NCBI GenBank assembly: GCA_022559985.1 | Contig: JAFJTR010000012.1 | Coordinates: forward strand, 434,001 to 498,000 | DNA length: 64,000 nt | Reading direction: 5' to 3' | DNA from: Parastagonospora avenae f. sp. tritici 18332-5 | Lineage: Eukaryota > Ascomycota > Dothideomycetes > Pleosporales > Phaeosphaeriaceae | Shown here: piece after piece, positions 23,417-34,717 of the stretch | How the letters are laid out: the number at the start of each line of letters is the position of its first letter | Position numbering within the stretch: the stretch's first letter is position 1 | Program-made: the position numbers and the translations under genes | Notes under the pieces: model-generated | What the model saw: the letters and a program-made list of their open reading frames with translations, nothing else | The model's database searches: none | What the model was told of the DNA's origin: nothing

Positions 23417-24500
23417 ATGGAGCTCAATAAAATTGCCATACTCGGAGTAAGTTGAGTTCACTCGCCGTGCCTTTGCTTGTACTCACATGTCCCAGCCTGG
23501 AGGAAATGTCGGCACCACAATAATCACCCATCTTCTCAAATCTTGGCCTGGCTCCGACATCACTGCCATTACTCGTCAAACATCATCGTACTCTACTCCG
23601 TCTGATTCTGGCATCCTTCACAAGAAAGTTGACTATGAATCGTTCGGCGATCTTGTCGACGCATTCACCGGCCAAGATGCGATAGTCAATTGCATCACCG
23701 GCATCGCAACTCAGTACGATCCATCAAAACGCATCGTCGACGCCGCAATCACAGCAGGTGTGAAATTTTTCTTCGCAAATGAGTTCGTTGCCAATATGGA
23801 AAGCGAACAGGCCCGGCGTCTACCAGAGTCTCACGCGGGCGCAAAATACAGGATAAGGGAATATCTCAAGGAGCTTGCGAGTGAAGGAAAACTTGCATGG
23901 ACCGGACTGAACGGAGGACCGTTCTTTGACATGTGTAAGCAATGTCCCATAACATCAATTGTGGAGTGCAAAGTATCGATCTAATGCATACAAGGGCTCA
24001 TGAAGGGCCCGGCAGGCTTTGATATCGCTAACCGGCGCGCCCGCATCTACGGCACGGGAGATAACGTACTCTGCTGGACACCTCTGCCAACCATGGGTCT
24101 CGCCGTCGTGAATATGCTGCGCAATCCTGAACCTTTCATGAACCGGTCAATTTTCATATGCCCATTCTCGGATCTCACTCAAAACGAGCTGCTCACCAAT
24201 CTCGAGAAGGTCATGGGAGTGAAGTTCGAGGTCGAAAATGTGGATATCAGGAAAATCAACGAGCATGCACGCATTGCGCTGGAACGAGGTGAGGCGGCGA
24301 AGGCGATGAAGGGCTTAGCGGTTTCGAATCAGTTCTACGAGGATGATTGTGGGAATGACTTCAGACATTTGGTGGAGAATGATTTGGTGGGCATGGAGAT
24401 GATGAGTGTGGAGGATGCAGTCAGAGATGCACTTGAGCGGTATGGGAAAGACTGCATGGTGGTGGAGGCGTTGTTCAGGGTGGAGGTGTGCGAGATATAG
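23417..24500 (+). CDS. NmrA-like / isoflavone-reductase-like NAD(P)-binding protein
   Basis: Three exons (23417-23446, 23496-23934, 23995-24500) encode 324 aa. The 30-nt first exon encodes MELNKIAILG, and splicing completes the dinucleotide loop GPGGNVG (G-x-x-G-x-x-G). TRQTSS at the end of beta-2 suits NADPH. FANEFVANME and GAKYRIREYL match the region carrying the reductase-type lysine in fungal PCBER-like proteins. WTGLNGGPFFDMW is the usual substrate-pocket block. Family knowledge: atypical short-chain dehydrogenases that reduce aromatic or phenylpropanoid substrates or act as redox sensors. The substrate is unknown. The tiny first exon is typical of this family and would be easy to miss. 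Confidence 0.88.
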
Positions 24501-24545
24501 CACCCTTGTTTGGAAAGCCTGAGGGTGCGCGGTCACACCTCTAAA

Positions 24546-25960
24546 CTATAGAGTTTGTGTAAATTCCATTGGACACTGCCCCTTGAGCTTCTCCGCAAGG
24601 GCCATTGGGCATGCAGCCTTCGCCTTTTCGACCAGTTTTTCTGATCTCCTCCCCTCTGTCATCCTCTCCTCGAAGTTCATCGGGCATCTGCTTCTTGTGT
24701 AGACTGTATTGTCGAACTGACCAAACGTAGTGAATGCACGGGCCTCATTGTTCTTCACAAAAGACAGGACATCTTCGCCACCCTTGCCTTCCAAATGTTT
24801 CGGTCCAATCTCCTGCAGTTTGTATCCTTCTGGCCTGAAGTTGGTATCGCCAGCGACAGGGAGCCCAAAGAACCTCGTGTAGGCAGAATACAACCAGCTG
24901 CAACTCTTCGAGTTCGCAACGTACCACGGCTCAATCTCCCAGAACATCATCGGACGGTATCCATCCTCATTCGCCTCGCCGAAGACTTGCAGAGTCGATT
25001 TCCGCGGCAGCATCAGGTGTCGAACAAAGTGCTTGCGCACACCCAGGCCGAAGTCAAGCGCTTTCCTCACGGTGGTAGACCCTCGTTCAGAAACCATAAA
25101 CGCCTCACTCAACCTCGAATCCATAAACGCCACCAAAACCGCATGCACCGCCGGCCCCAAAAATCCCGGCACACTCGACGCATAAAGCTCAAACACGCCC
25201 TTCGCGACGATCCTATTATCCTCACTCGGCCGCATGTTTCGCTCCTCAAACTCCTCCACAAACACCACACACGCCTCAAAACTCCCCGGCACACCCACCA
25301 ACCCCATGCGCCTCCCCACCTCGCTCCAAAACACCCAGCTCGCATGTTTCTCCAGCGCCGTCGTCGCGCGCCAATCATACCGGTCAATCCACAGTAGCGC
25401 CTCGCACGTCAGCAGACACAGCGTGTACACCATCTGATCCATTTTGATGACATTGCCGTAGCGCGCGTGGATCCAGTTCATGCGGTTGATGGCGACGCAC
25501 GCGCGCTCGCTGTCGATGTCGTTGACGAGGAATTCGCCGACGAGCACGGTGGTGTCGGCGTAGCGCTTGCCGACGCGGGCGACCATTTCGCGGGCGCGCA
25601 CGGAAACTCTGGATATCCCGGGGATGGCGAAGGCCTGTGGGGTTCGTTAGGACCAGGGGTGGGGTGGTGGGAAGGCACGTACGCGGAGGAAGGCGAAGTC
25701 TTTGCCGGCGAGAAAGGTCCAGGGACATTCGAATAGGCCCTGGGATGTTAGCGTTTTGTGGGTGTGCTGGTGGATGGGTGGGGGGAACTGACAAGTTGGC
25801 CGATGATGGTTTGGGCATCGCGGTAGTTGAGGTTTGAGAAGGCTGTGGGTGTGGAGCCGTGTTGCTTGAGGAGGGTGTTGATGCGGCGGTATCTGAGTGA
25901 TCTTACGAGGATGAGGTAGATTAAGAACAAGGGGACTAAGAGGATGAAGAATTGGAACAT
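24546..25960 (-). CDS. ER-anchored mpaB-like oxygenase (DUF2236/rubber-oxygenase fold)
   Basis: Three exons (25960-25793, 25739-25683, 25634-24546) encode 437 aa. Residues 1-22 form one membrane anchor (MFQFFILLVPLFLIYLILV) followed by basic residues, so the body faces the cytosol. The catalytic region carries NRMNWIHARYG, DQMVYTLCLLTCEALLWIDRY and FWSEVGRRMGLVGVP, hallmarks of the mpaB group, in which a histidine ligates heme b. Family knowledge: MpaB cleaves a prenyl side chain in mycophenolic acid synthesis, and relatives cleave rubber. No biosynthetic cluster surrounds this copy. The C-terminus has three CPM motifs in 45 residues (RCPMNF, ACPMAL, QCPMEF), resembling heme-regulatory motifs. 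The gene is intact and convergent with the reductase, only 45 nt away. Confidence 0.85.
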
Positions 25961-27875
25961 TGTGACGCAATTGATGGTTTCTCCCTGATATTCAGTATCT
26001 GTAATGGATGAAGGAAGGCTGAGATATATACTGTCTTACGACACTCCCCCTCGTCCAGCAAGTTTGCAAATGCCATTTGGTTAGCGGACGGATATTGTGG
26101 ACACTATCATCGATCAAGCGCCCTATACGACTAGCGACTGCCCTGGATGCCTTACTTCGCTTACTCTTTGATTTATTCAGGTCGTCGAAGCGGTATTCCT
26201 TCATGTCGTTTTGTGTACCCTAGGGAGTCGGTAGACCGACTATGTATGCCAATGGCCATCAGACCACATACTGCTGTGCTACATAAGTTTCAAATGTCAG
26301 TAAGAACAGATTCCGATACTTTTAGGACGGGAGAGGGGTCGTACGCGGGTTGAATATGTCGCATCTGTGCCATCCCTGCCCATGCATACCATCGATACAG
26401 TGCACTCCACACCTCTGCCGCACCAAGGAAGAAGAGGTAATCAGCGAGCGTCCGAGGCTTTGAGTACCGGAGGAAGAAAGAGAAGGCTCCGCCTTGATGG
26501 CTTCCTCACTTAAAAGCATGAATCTCGCGTTCGTCGTCCACACATGGTTGTTATTGATGTCGAGGCGAAGTTGCACACTGAATAAAATCTAGAGAAGCGG
26601 CAGACGGAAGCGAGGAGCCTTGGTATTACCATTTGAAGGCACCCAATTTACTCCAGAAAGTAGCTCAGCCTTCTGACATACGATACGCATGCATGTAAGG
26701 ATCGAGCCAAGGCAAATAATTTGCACGTGCTGACTGCATGCATACGCGATTGCGCTTGCACGGAAACGGACATAGAGGGGCTACCTGAAGCCAGTGTAGA
26801 TTGCCATTTTCGACTGCAAAATTTGGCTGGTTTTATTTTGCAATCATGGCTGTGTAGCTCAGCAAAATCGGCTCGTGATGCTAGCAGGATATCTGAGACT
26901 ATTACAGTACTGAGAGAACTGTTGTTGTGGGAGAACTCGTGAACTGCTGAGTAGTGGATCCAAGCTGCGAAGCGAACGGCAGTCTGCCATCTTAGGATGG
27001 ACCAAGGCCAGTTGCGTTGCCAGTATCTTTAGTCGTGTTTTCTCCACTTTCGCGCATACAGAATCTCGATTTTCTCGCTGACGTGCGCAACTCCTTGCAG
27101 AGTAGGAGATCGTGTTCAGATTGGTTTCATCCAGAAGTCAGAATGTGGTATATCTCAGTCTTCTTATCATGGCATACTTACATGCTTCCGGCTGTTTGGC
27201 TGGTGTCTCAAAGAAGGACGATGCTAGGATTCCTTTTTCAATCGCAACAAGGCGTGTAAGTTTACACATTTTCGTGTATCTCTTCGTAATCGACATTGCT
27301 GGTGCAGCATTCGGTCTCCGTTGTAGCAGTAGTGTCGTAGGAGGGAGAAGTGGCTGGCTGACAAGGGCTGTGCTGGCTCGCAAGCAAACTTCTGCTATCC
27401 GAGCTGGGATTTCCCAGGGTCCTCATGATGCGGGAGGGGAATTGTATATTTCATGAGAGCATCGATGAATTATAAAGCATCGGAATGTATCAATTGACTG
27501 CTGTATAGCAATATATGGTCGACGAGTTGGGGTCATTGACACGTGATGCGGCTGCAGCAATGTGATTGGCTAATCTCCATTGGTGTACCTGACGATCAGC
27601 TTTCGGAGCTGTACCGCGCGAAAGGCATGTTTGATAGATAAAGTGTTGCGAGTGGTTCCCTGGCCGATATCTTGTTGATGCGGAGACTTGGCCCGCACGA
27701 TGAAAGCAGAGCGAAGGCCCGAAGTGAGGGTACGTGACGTCACGACTATACACGTCGCGGTACGAAAACAGTCGAAATACGAAGACGCGGCGTCCGCGCG
27801 TGCCGGTAGCCCACTCCAAGTAGTAATCAACACCATCTTTCGCAATTTCGAACACTTACGCTGTAATTTTTGGAC
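25961..27875. other. Divergent intergenic region with a CRE upstream of caleosin
   Basis: This 1.9-kb stretch separates the mpaB-like gene and the caleosin gene, which diverge. Short frames on both strands carry no domain and no credible start-exon pattern. A perfect TGACGTCA sits near the caleosin end. No transposon remnant was recognised. Confidence 0.4.
27735..27742. promoter_or_regulatory. CRE site TGACGTCA upstream of caleosin
   Basis: A perfect 8-bp palindrome lies 134 nt before the caleosin ATG. It is the consensus for ATF/CREB-type bZIP factors, which in fungi (AtfA/Atf1) drive stress and conidial genes. A caleosin target would fit that role; binding is inferred. Confidence 0.5.
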
Positions 27876-28800
27876 ATGCCTAGAACTACTACTACCGCAA
27901 AGATGTCGGAGAGGATGAAGCTGAGCAATCACGTGAATGGCTACTCCAACGGCGACGACACGGAATACATAATCCCAACCTCAATACCCCAAGAACCCGT
28001 CTCCATCCAGCGCAACCCATGGATCCCGCCAAAAGACTCCAAACTCATCCACCCTAGTATGTCCTTTGTACCTTCCCAACTCAATGCCCCATACTGATTA
28101 TCCATAGGCACCGCCCGCGCCAACCTCGCCGCCACATACGATAAGCCATACGGCACGACAGATAACTTATGGTCCGAAAAACACGCCCACCAAACCGTGC
28201 TCCAGCAACACGTCGACTTCTTCGACCAAGATCGCGACGGCATCATTTCCCCCTACGACACATTCATCGGTTTCCACCGCGTGGGCTTCGGCATCGTGCT
28301 GTCCATCATCGCGGCGTTCATCATACACATCAACTTCAGCTACCCGACGTCCACGTCCTGGCTACCGGACCCGCTATTCCGCATCAGCATGGTGAACATG
28401 CACCGCACGAAACATGGCGGAGATACGGGCGCATATGATAATGAAGGACGCTTCGTGCCGCAGAAGTTCGAGGAGATATTCAGTAAGTATGCGGGTGGCA
28501 GGGACTTCATGACGTTCTGGGAGGGCGTGGATATGCTGAGGGGACAGAGGAATGTTAATGATATCATTGGGTGGGGTGGGGCGACGTTTGAATGTAAGTT
28601 ATGATGGGGAAGTGTGTGTGTGTGGGGGGTAGGATGTTTTTACTGACTCGATGATAGGGGGCGCGACGTACCTCATGCTGTGGCCGGCGGATGGGAAGAT
28701 GCACAAGGAAGACATTCGGGCGACTTTTGACGGGAGTATATTCTATGTTATTGCGGAGCGCAGGGCGAAGGGGTTGAAGGCTACGCCTACGACGCAGTAG
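27876..28800 (+). CDS. Caleosin (lipid-droplet heme peroxygenase)
   Basis: Three exons (27876-28056, 28108-28593, 28658-28800) encode 269 aa. The EF-hand loop DQDRDGIISPYDTF binds calcium. It is followed by VGFGIVLSIIAAFIIHINFSY, the membrane segment, and by a proline-containing region that matches the caleosin proline knot. The conserved YDNEGRFVPQKFEEIFSKY and the W-G-x-x-Y block at the last join are family markers. Invariant histidines bind heme in characterised members. Family knowledge: caleosins sit on lipid droplets or ER and oxidise unsaturated fatty acids with hydroperoxides; fungal members affect sporulation and mycotoxin output. The start MPRTTTT is the first ATG; MSERMKL nine codons later is an alternative. 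Confidence 0.93.
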
Positions 28801-28851
28801 GTCCTGCATTCGTCTGGCTTGAAGTAAAGCGACGTCTGAAAAAGATTACGA

Positions 28852-30640
28852 TTACTTCTCCAACCTCACCGCCCTCGTCTCGTTTCTCCACCATTCACAT
28901 TGCACCCTCCTGTTTCCATCTCCTTCCACCCTACTATTTCCAAACGCTTCCATCCTCAACTGCAGTCCCGGCATGCCGTTCTCATAATCATGCTCGTATC
29001 TGGGCCACCTGGGGAGACCAGGCTTGTTACCCGCATTCGGATCACCAAGGCTTACGAAATCCGAGAAATATCCGTGCAGCAACTTGCCCACTTCAGGGTG
29101 CTGGACGCCACCGGTTCCGCTCGGCTCGAGCCAGGTGTACTTGGTATCGGCGGTATGGGGTATGCCTTTCCAGGTCGGGAAGGTGTTGTTGACGGCGAAG
29201 TTTAGCTTGTAGACGGGGACTCCGGCAGCTGACATGCGCGTAGCTGTTTCCTGGCCGGGGCAGACATACATGAAGTCCGTGAGAGCTGCGGAGATACGGT
29301 TGTACTGTGTCGAGTTGGGGCTATTTGCGTACGGGCCATTAACGTCGTTAGCAGGGTCCGGGTACAGAGCCTCCAGATCCGAAAGATCGGCGGCACTCAG
29401 ACCCGGAATGAGGTTCTTGAAGAAAGCCAGAAATTGCTCGTTGGTCGAGATGTTACCAGCGCTGTAGTATTTCGCCTCGTCCAGGACGTTTGTGGTGATG
29501 GTCGGGATCTTGAAGAATTGCTCGTTGATGCCGGATTCCGAGCCCGCAAGCTCGAGAAGCGGACCGCCGCGAGTAGGCTGGAAGGGCCAGGTGATGGGGT
29601 ACTCGGACTCTCTGAACAGGTCTGAGCTGATCTTTTCGATTTTCTCAATGGGTGCGGAACGCAAGCATTTCAAAATGGCAGCATCCGTGCTGTTGGCGAC
29701 CGCATCGCAGCCAATAGCTTCCAGGAAGCGGCCGAACTGCTGCTGGTAAAGCGGGTAGGATGCGTTTGGGAAGGATCGAGCGGTTACACTGCCAGATTGG
29801 AGGAGAGCCTGGGAGAAGAGAGGCGAAGCACCCTCAGTCTTGTTGTAGTTGTGGAACAAATGAATGCCGACCGAGTGAGCACCTGCAGAACGACCACCAA
29901 TGGTCACTCGGCTGGGGTCGCCGCCAAAAGCAGAAATGTATTGCTGTACGAACTTGAAGAGCAGTTCTTGGTCAAGGAGGCCGAGGTTCAGCAGTCCCTG
30001 GCGCTCGAATACTGGATGAGGCATGAAGCCGAGCGAGTTGACCTTGGTACATGTCAATTGTTGTCAATTGTAGTTGCTGATAACACTAGACTCTTGCTTA
30101 CTCTGTAGTTGAATGTCACAGCAATCAGCGGCTCCTTTGAGTTTGCAACAAATGCCGCACCATCGAAGCTTCGCGCGCTGCCCTGCACGAATCCACCCTA
30201 TATCAATCAGCTGAGCAATCCATCATCGTCCAGGCACAGCTTACTCCGTGGACCCAAACCAGCACGGGTACCTTGGCGTTCGACGAAACATTCTTCGGGC
30301 GGAAAACGTTCATGCTCAAGCAAGCCTCATCTTGTGGAAGAGGCAAATCCTTGGGATCCTGGATACACGCAAAGCCGTATCGCATAGCATTCTTCGTGCC
30401 GTAGAACGACGCTGGAGGACTCGCATGCGCAAAGCGTCCTTCACCAACAGGTTGCTTGGCGTAGTCAATTCCCAACCACGCGTCCACGGGAGCCGGCAGA
30501 GCCTTGTTCGTTAACGTCTGGTTAACCGTCGTGCCAACGAAGCTACCGTAGCCAGGAAGAGTGACCGCGCTCGAAGCCGTAGCAGTAGAGAGGATTGCAG
30601 ATGCAACAGCCAGTCGCTGGCAGGCAGCTAGGAGAACCAT
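28852..30640 (-). CDS. Secreted type-B carboxylesterase/lipase
   Basis: Three exons (30640-30245, 30197-30102, 30042-28852) encode 560 aa. I start at MVLLAACQR, which gives a signal peptide (residues ~1-24); an upstream ATG at 30700 would hide it. Family blocks in order: LGIDYAKQPVGEGRF, EACLSMNVFRP, VPVLVWVHGGGF (oxyanion hole, completed by splicing), TFNYRVNSLGF and the nucleophile motif GGRSAGAHSVG, which has Arg where most relatives have Glu. The catalytic His is probably in GIPHTADTKYTW. Many NxS/NxT sites support secretion. Family knowledge: hydrolysis of carboxylic esters, including cell-wall, lipid or xenobiotic esters; the substrate is unknown. It is convergent with caleosin, 51 nt apart. 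Confidence 0.92.
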
Positions 30641-31596
30641 TTTGCCGTGATTGAGAACGGTAATCCAGTCGAGCTTCTGCATCACGGCGAGCGCCGACAT
30701 ACTTAAGGTGTTCGTCCAGCTTCCAAGGCGTCCACTTCAAGGGCCGATTGCGGCTCAAGCACCCCAGTTGATCTGCATTGCGCCTCCACTTTTCATGTTC
30801 CGACGATAGGATCCGACGATGTTCCGACGATACCAACGACTATCGTGGGATATGGGGTCGGGTAGTTTAGACCGATACACCATGTGGACTAGGCGACTGA
30901 ACAGTTCGAGAGCTTTATTTCTTCGAATTCGTGGGGTATCACACTCCATGCGAACATTTGTGATGTCGACAACGACGATGATTATGACGAACGGGTTATT
31001 GTTTTCCCTGAATCGGAAGCTGCAGCTTTTTACCGACACCGGCCAAGGATGCTAGCTATTCATGAGCCGAAGATTTGCCATAATGCAGGGAATCGATGAC
31101 GAAGAGATAAGGAGGCTATTAGCCGCAGCCGCAGTCGCTCTGTATCTTCCCGGTATCAAGACGATGTGGTATTAGGAGACGCTGTGGAGTTCAGAGGTGT
31201 CTGAGTGACGGGCGCAAAGAACGGCGTCGGCAACGCTAACGTTAGTCTCGATTTAGCCGCCATAACTCCTGACAACACCGATTTCTTTCTTACACCTCGC
31301 ACTCTCAACATATGCAACATCGCACGCATAGTTCTACCTTGAGATGGCATCTCGAAGCACGCTGGATGTCATCGACGACACGTTGTTTGCATTCAATAGC
31401 CAGAATAACTGACAGCGCCGCAATCTCTAGTTTCCACTTTCACCATGTATTCAAAACTTTCACAGCGTGCATCACGCTGTATTCACCGGTAGCAGAGCTT
31501 GTGCTCGTGATGTCCCATTTGCGTCTCTCACAAGCTCTCGCATTCCCCGATTACCCCAACTTATCCCCCCACCTCAACCTCAACTCACTGTCAACC
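30641..31596. other. Divergent intergenic region
   Basis: It lies between the esterase (minus) and the hypothetical gene at 31597 (plus). The plus frame is open from 31312, but the residues before MSAPPTAAD look like leader. Nothing else is recognised. Confidence 0.4.
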
Positions 31597-32328
31597 ATGT
31601 CTGCGCCACCAACTGCTGCGGATCTGATCAAAGCACCGCGGACACCAAAGATCACCGCTGAAAAAGTAGGGCCGTTCGTCGAACCTTCGACTCCGAGCTT
31701 TCCGAGAGCACCACATGCTGCAATAACGTCAGCATGGTCTTCCAGCCTGCCAATTAGGGCGATGCAAACTCCTATCCATCCATACACATACTCAGGCTCC
31801 TTTGCTCGCTCATATCCGAGCGTGAAGGAGCTCTCTGGTGATTTAATTGATGGAGTGACGAGCAATCTCGCTACCCTCGTCCAAAACACCAACATCCTAC
31901 GGCTATACGCCCCGCTCGATGAGATCCCCTTCGCATTTCTCGATGCGCTCTTTACCGAAATACTGGATGCCACTCCATTGACCGAAATTCATATGTGTAT
32001 CCATTCTCTCCTACGTCCTGCTCTTCAATCTATTTACGAAAGCTGGGGTCTTGAGCGAGGCTTTATTTCCACAATTCGCAAGTGGGCTAACACCAAGACA
32101 ACGCTCAAGTTCTTCTTTCTCCTCCCCGGGAGCAGTGTTTCTGTCAAGTTCGATACATATCAGGACGTCAACCTGTTGCCAGCGATCCGAGGTCTTGCGC
32201 GAGGTTCTGCAGAACTCTGGGATATCCTGGCACAAGCAGAGTGTCGCTCTTCAGAGACAAGTTCTGTATCCCTCGGTGCAGCTGAGCATTCTCAGGGCGG
32301 GAAAGAGGCTATGGAGGTAGATGGATGA
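31597..32328 (+). CDS. Hypothetical protein, single exon
   Basis: The frame gives 243 aa from MSAPPTAADLIKAP. The first ~95 residues are Pro/Ser/Thr-rich and probably disordered. A folded alpha/beta part follows (~95-215): a helix around SGDLIDGVTSNLATLVQNTN, then LDEIPFAFLDALFTEILDATPL and a strand-like KFFFLLPGSSVSVKF. The tail is acidic and Ser-rich. There is no signal peptide, membrane segment or catalytic motif. Composition and long folded-looking stretches argue for a real gene; I do not recognise a family. The upstream in-frame ATG at 31510 (MSHLRLSQ) is an alternative start. Confidence 0.6.
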   Translation: MSAPPTAADLIKAPRTPKITAEKVGPFVEPSTPSFPRAPHAAITSAWSSSLPIRAMQTPIHPYTYSGSFARSYPSVKELSGDLIDGVTSNLATLVQNTNILRLYAPLDEIPFAFLDALFTEILDATPLTEIHMCIHSLLRPALQSIYESWGLERGFISTIRKWANTKTTLKFFFLLPGSSVSVKFDTYQDVNLLPAIRGLARGSAELWDILAQAECRSSETSSVSLGAAEHSQGGKEAMEVDG

Positions 32329-32684
32329 TCTTTGTGCATTAGCAAGAGGTAATGCGCACTTTAGAAGATACTATTCACATCCCGTCTATCTTATCACACA
32401 GAGGAAGTACGATCAAAGGACAACCTTGGAATAGGCCACACAGAATAGCTACAGAATTCTCTGGCGAAATACAGCCCAGCTGGCGATTAACTTTTCGATA
32501 CTTTGTGCTGTCATTAATCTCAATTACCATGCAATGTTCATTCTGGGTTACCGAACGAGTGAGAGTGGTCGCTCATGCAGTGGTGGGGTTGTGGGGCGAA
32601 GATAGTCCCGGCCGGGCCTAGGCATCCTCTATCGAACCTCCATCATCACTAGCAACCAAACTTCATGGAACGGCGCTGGAGACC
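32329..32684. other. Short intergenic region
   Basis: No gene, repeat or obvious promoter element is seen between the hypothetical gene and the kinase-like pseudogene. Confidence 0.4.
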
Positions 32685-34527
32685 ATGCCGCTGGCAGTTT
32701 TAAGCAAGGTTGTTCTTAGGCGTTGGAGCCCTAGTAGATTCGTGTTTTCATTTTCCGTCCACAGAAAGCTCACTATAACATGTCGAGGTAATAGCACACG
32801 CATTATTTGAGACATAACTTTCTAACCTCTAGTCTTCACAGGCAAGCCCATCAATCGGGAGGATCTGTTCAAATACACAAACGGACGCTTTTTGGCGAAC
32901 GAGAGCACATACCTTGATCGCAAGTATGTTAAATTTGACCTAGATCGACTTTGCGAGGTGGCCGCTGCCACCGGGGAGCGAGCATCACTGATTTGCGCGA
33001 TCGAAAAGTTCGAAGGAGGGTTCAGCAAGGCATTGCTCATGCGCAAGGAAGATGCAAGCGAGCTCATCGCGAAGATTCCGTTCGCCATCGCCGGACCGCC
33101 AAAGTACACGACAGCGTCCGAAGTAGCTGTACTTCGATATCATAAGACTCAACTGCACACATCGCTATAAGGTTATAAGTTTGACGTTGAATCGTAGTGC
33201 ACAACCACACACAGGTCCTGGTTACGAAAGTGCTGGCTTGGAGCTCTGACTCGTTCAACCCCGTTGGCATCGAATACATCATGATGGAGAAGGCTCTTGG
33301 TGTCCAGTTGTTCACAGTCTGGTCTGAGATGAGCGATTTAGACAAGTTTTACCTTGTCAAGCAGTTGACGAAGTTCGAAGGCGAGATGACCAAGATTCGC
33401 CTCCCTGCCAACGGAAGTCTTTGTCTTCGCGAGTCCATGTCAGAAGACGACAAGTTCATCGTTTTGGATACTGAAGTCGACCCGTCGAGAGAGTACTGTA
33501 TAGGGCCTACTTGGGAACGCAGGTGGTATGAAGCTCACGGTAAACATACACCTGTGTATTCCCAGTTTGATCGAGGGCGTTGTGAGTGAGATGCTTTCGA
33601 TAAAAATACCACAGCGAAATCCTCTCTATAGGGCCTACCTTATCTTCCTTTGGTGTAGCTCTAGCTGATAGAGAACTCTAGCTTCTCGGGAAACACTCCT
33701 TGGACGCTGCCACTGGTCCACCTCGTGGGTCTCCCGACGATCAAAAGAAGGTTCTGGGGATGACGAAAGAAGCGATGTTGAGACTAGATGAACCCAAAGT
33801 TTTCGTCAACAGAGTCTCCGAGCCAGCAATGTGGCATACCGATCTACACATGGGCAATATCTACGTGTCTGAGGACGATACCTCGAGCATCGTCTCACTT
33901 GTTGACTGGCAATCAATTGTAGTCTCGCCACTAGTCATTCAAGCTCGTTTCCCCACGTTCTTACCAGTTGAGGACGACTACGCCTTTGGAACCATGGAGA
34001 TGCCCAAGTTACCGCCTAACTACGATGAATTGGATACAGACGACAAAGCGTATGCAGATTTCAAGTTCAGAGAAGCTGAGCTAGCAAAAGTATACGAGTT
34101 GAGCAGTATGGTGGAGTATAACCAAGGATACAGAGCCTTGCTCATACCATCATTCATACAAGAACTATTCATCCGCTGTGCAGACGTATCGGAAAACGGA
34201 GTGATACCACTCCGAGCCTGCCTTGTCGAGATGGCTTATTATTGGGGCGAGCTAGGCTTCGAAGGAGAATGTCCCATCAGTTTCAGCGAGGCAGACTTGC
34301 AAAAGCACGAGCAGCAATTGGACAAGTACCGCGCTCATCACACGGTTCACGAGCTTGCCAGGAACTTAATCGGCACCGACTTGGAGGGTTGGATCTCACC
34401 TTATGTGGATTTCGCAATGAAGCAGAAACAAAACGAAGAGCTGCTCATGAAAGTCATGCGCCGCAGTGATGAATATGGCATAGAGGAGGAGGAAGTCTGT
34501 ATGATATGGCCTTATCGGGAGATTTGA
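32685..34527 (+). pseudogene. AIM9-like APH-family kinase-like gene with a nonsense codon and a lost splice donor
   Basis: The reading frame is recognisable over four exons (32685-32787, 32842-33141, 33198-33581, 33632-34527; total a multiple of three, 560 codons). The N-terminus is basic and hydroxylated like a mitochondrial presequence. Family blocks follow: YTNGRFLANE, IEKFEGGFSKALLM, the TASEVAVLRY block, NPVGIEYIMMEKA and the intact catalytic loop WHTDLHMGNI with DWQS. Two defects are visible. Codon 33679-33681 is TAG inside a conserved helix (ADREL / LLGKHS). Intron 33142-33197 begins AT instead of GT while its length, acceptor and frame are normal. Family knowledge: Aim9-type proteins are mitochondrial aminoglycoside-phosphotransferase-fold proteins of unclear substrate. 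The catalytic part is otherwise unspoiled, so decay is recent. Confidence 0.82.
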
Positions 34528-34717
34528 TGACTCGAAGATGATGCATGGTTGAGATGGCAGAGCAGAGACCACTTAGCGGGCATATGGGCACCCGTTTGTA
34601 CTCATATCTAGGCTAGCCGTGCTTAGCGCAGTTGGCCCTTCTCAGGCTCAATGGCTCCCCTCACAGCGATACCATCACCACGACAGCTTCACGATATTTA
34701 CGATATTCGAGGCTTCG

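Noticed and set aside
33582..33681. A single 100-nt intron that would remove the TAG in the kinase-like gene
   Set aside because: It joins the wrong frame. The 50-nt intron 33582-33631 is canonical, and the sequence between it and the TAG reads as family-like protein.
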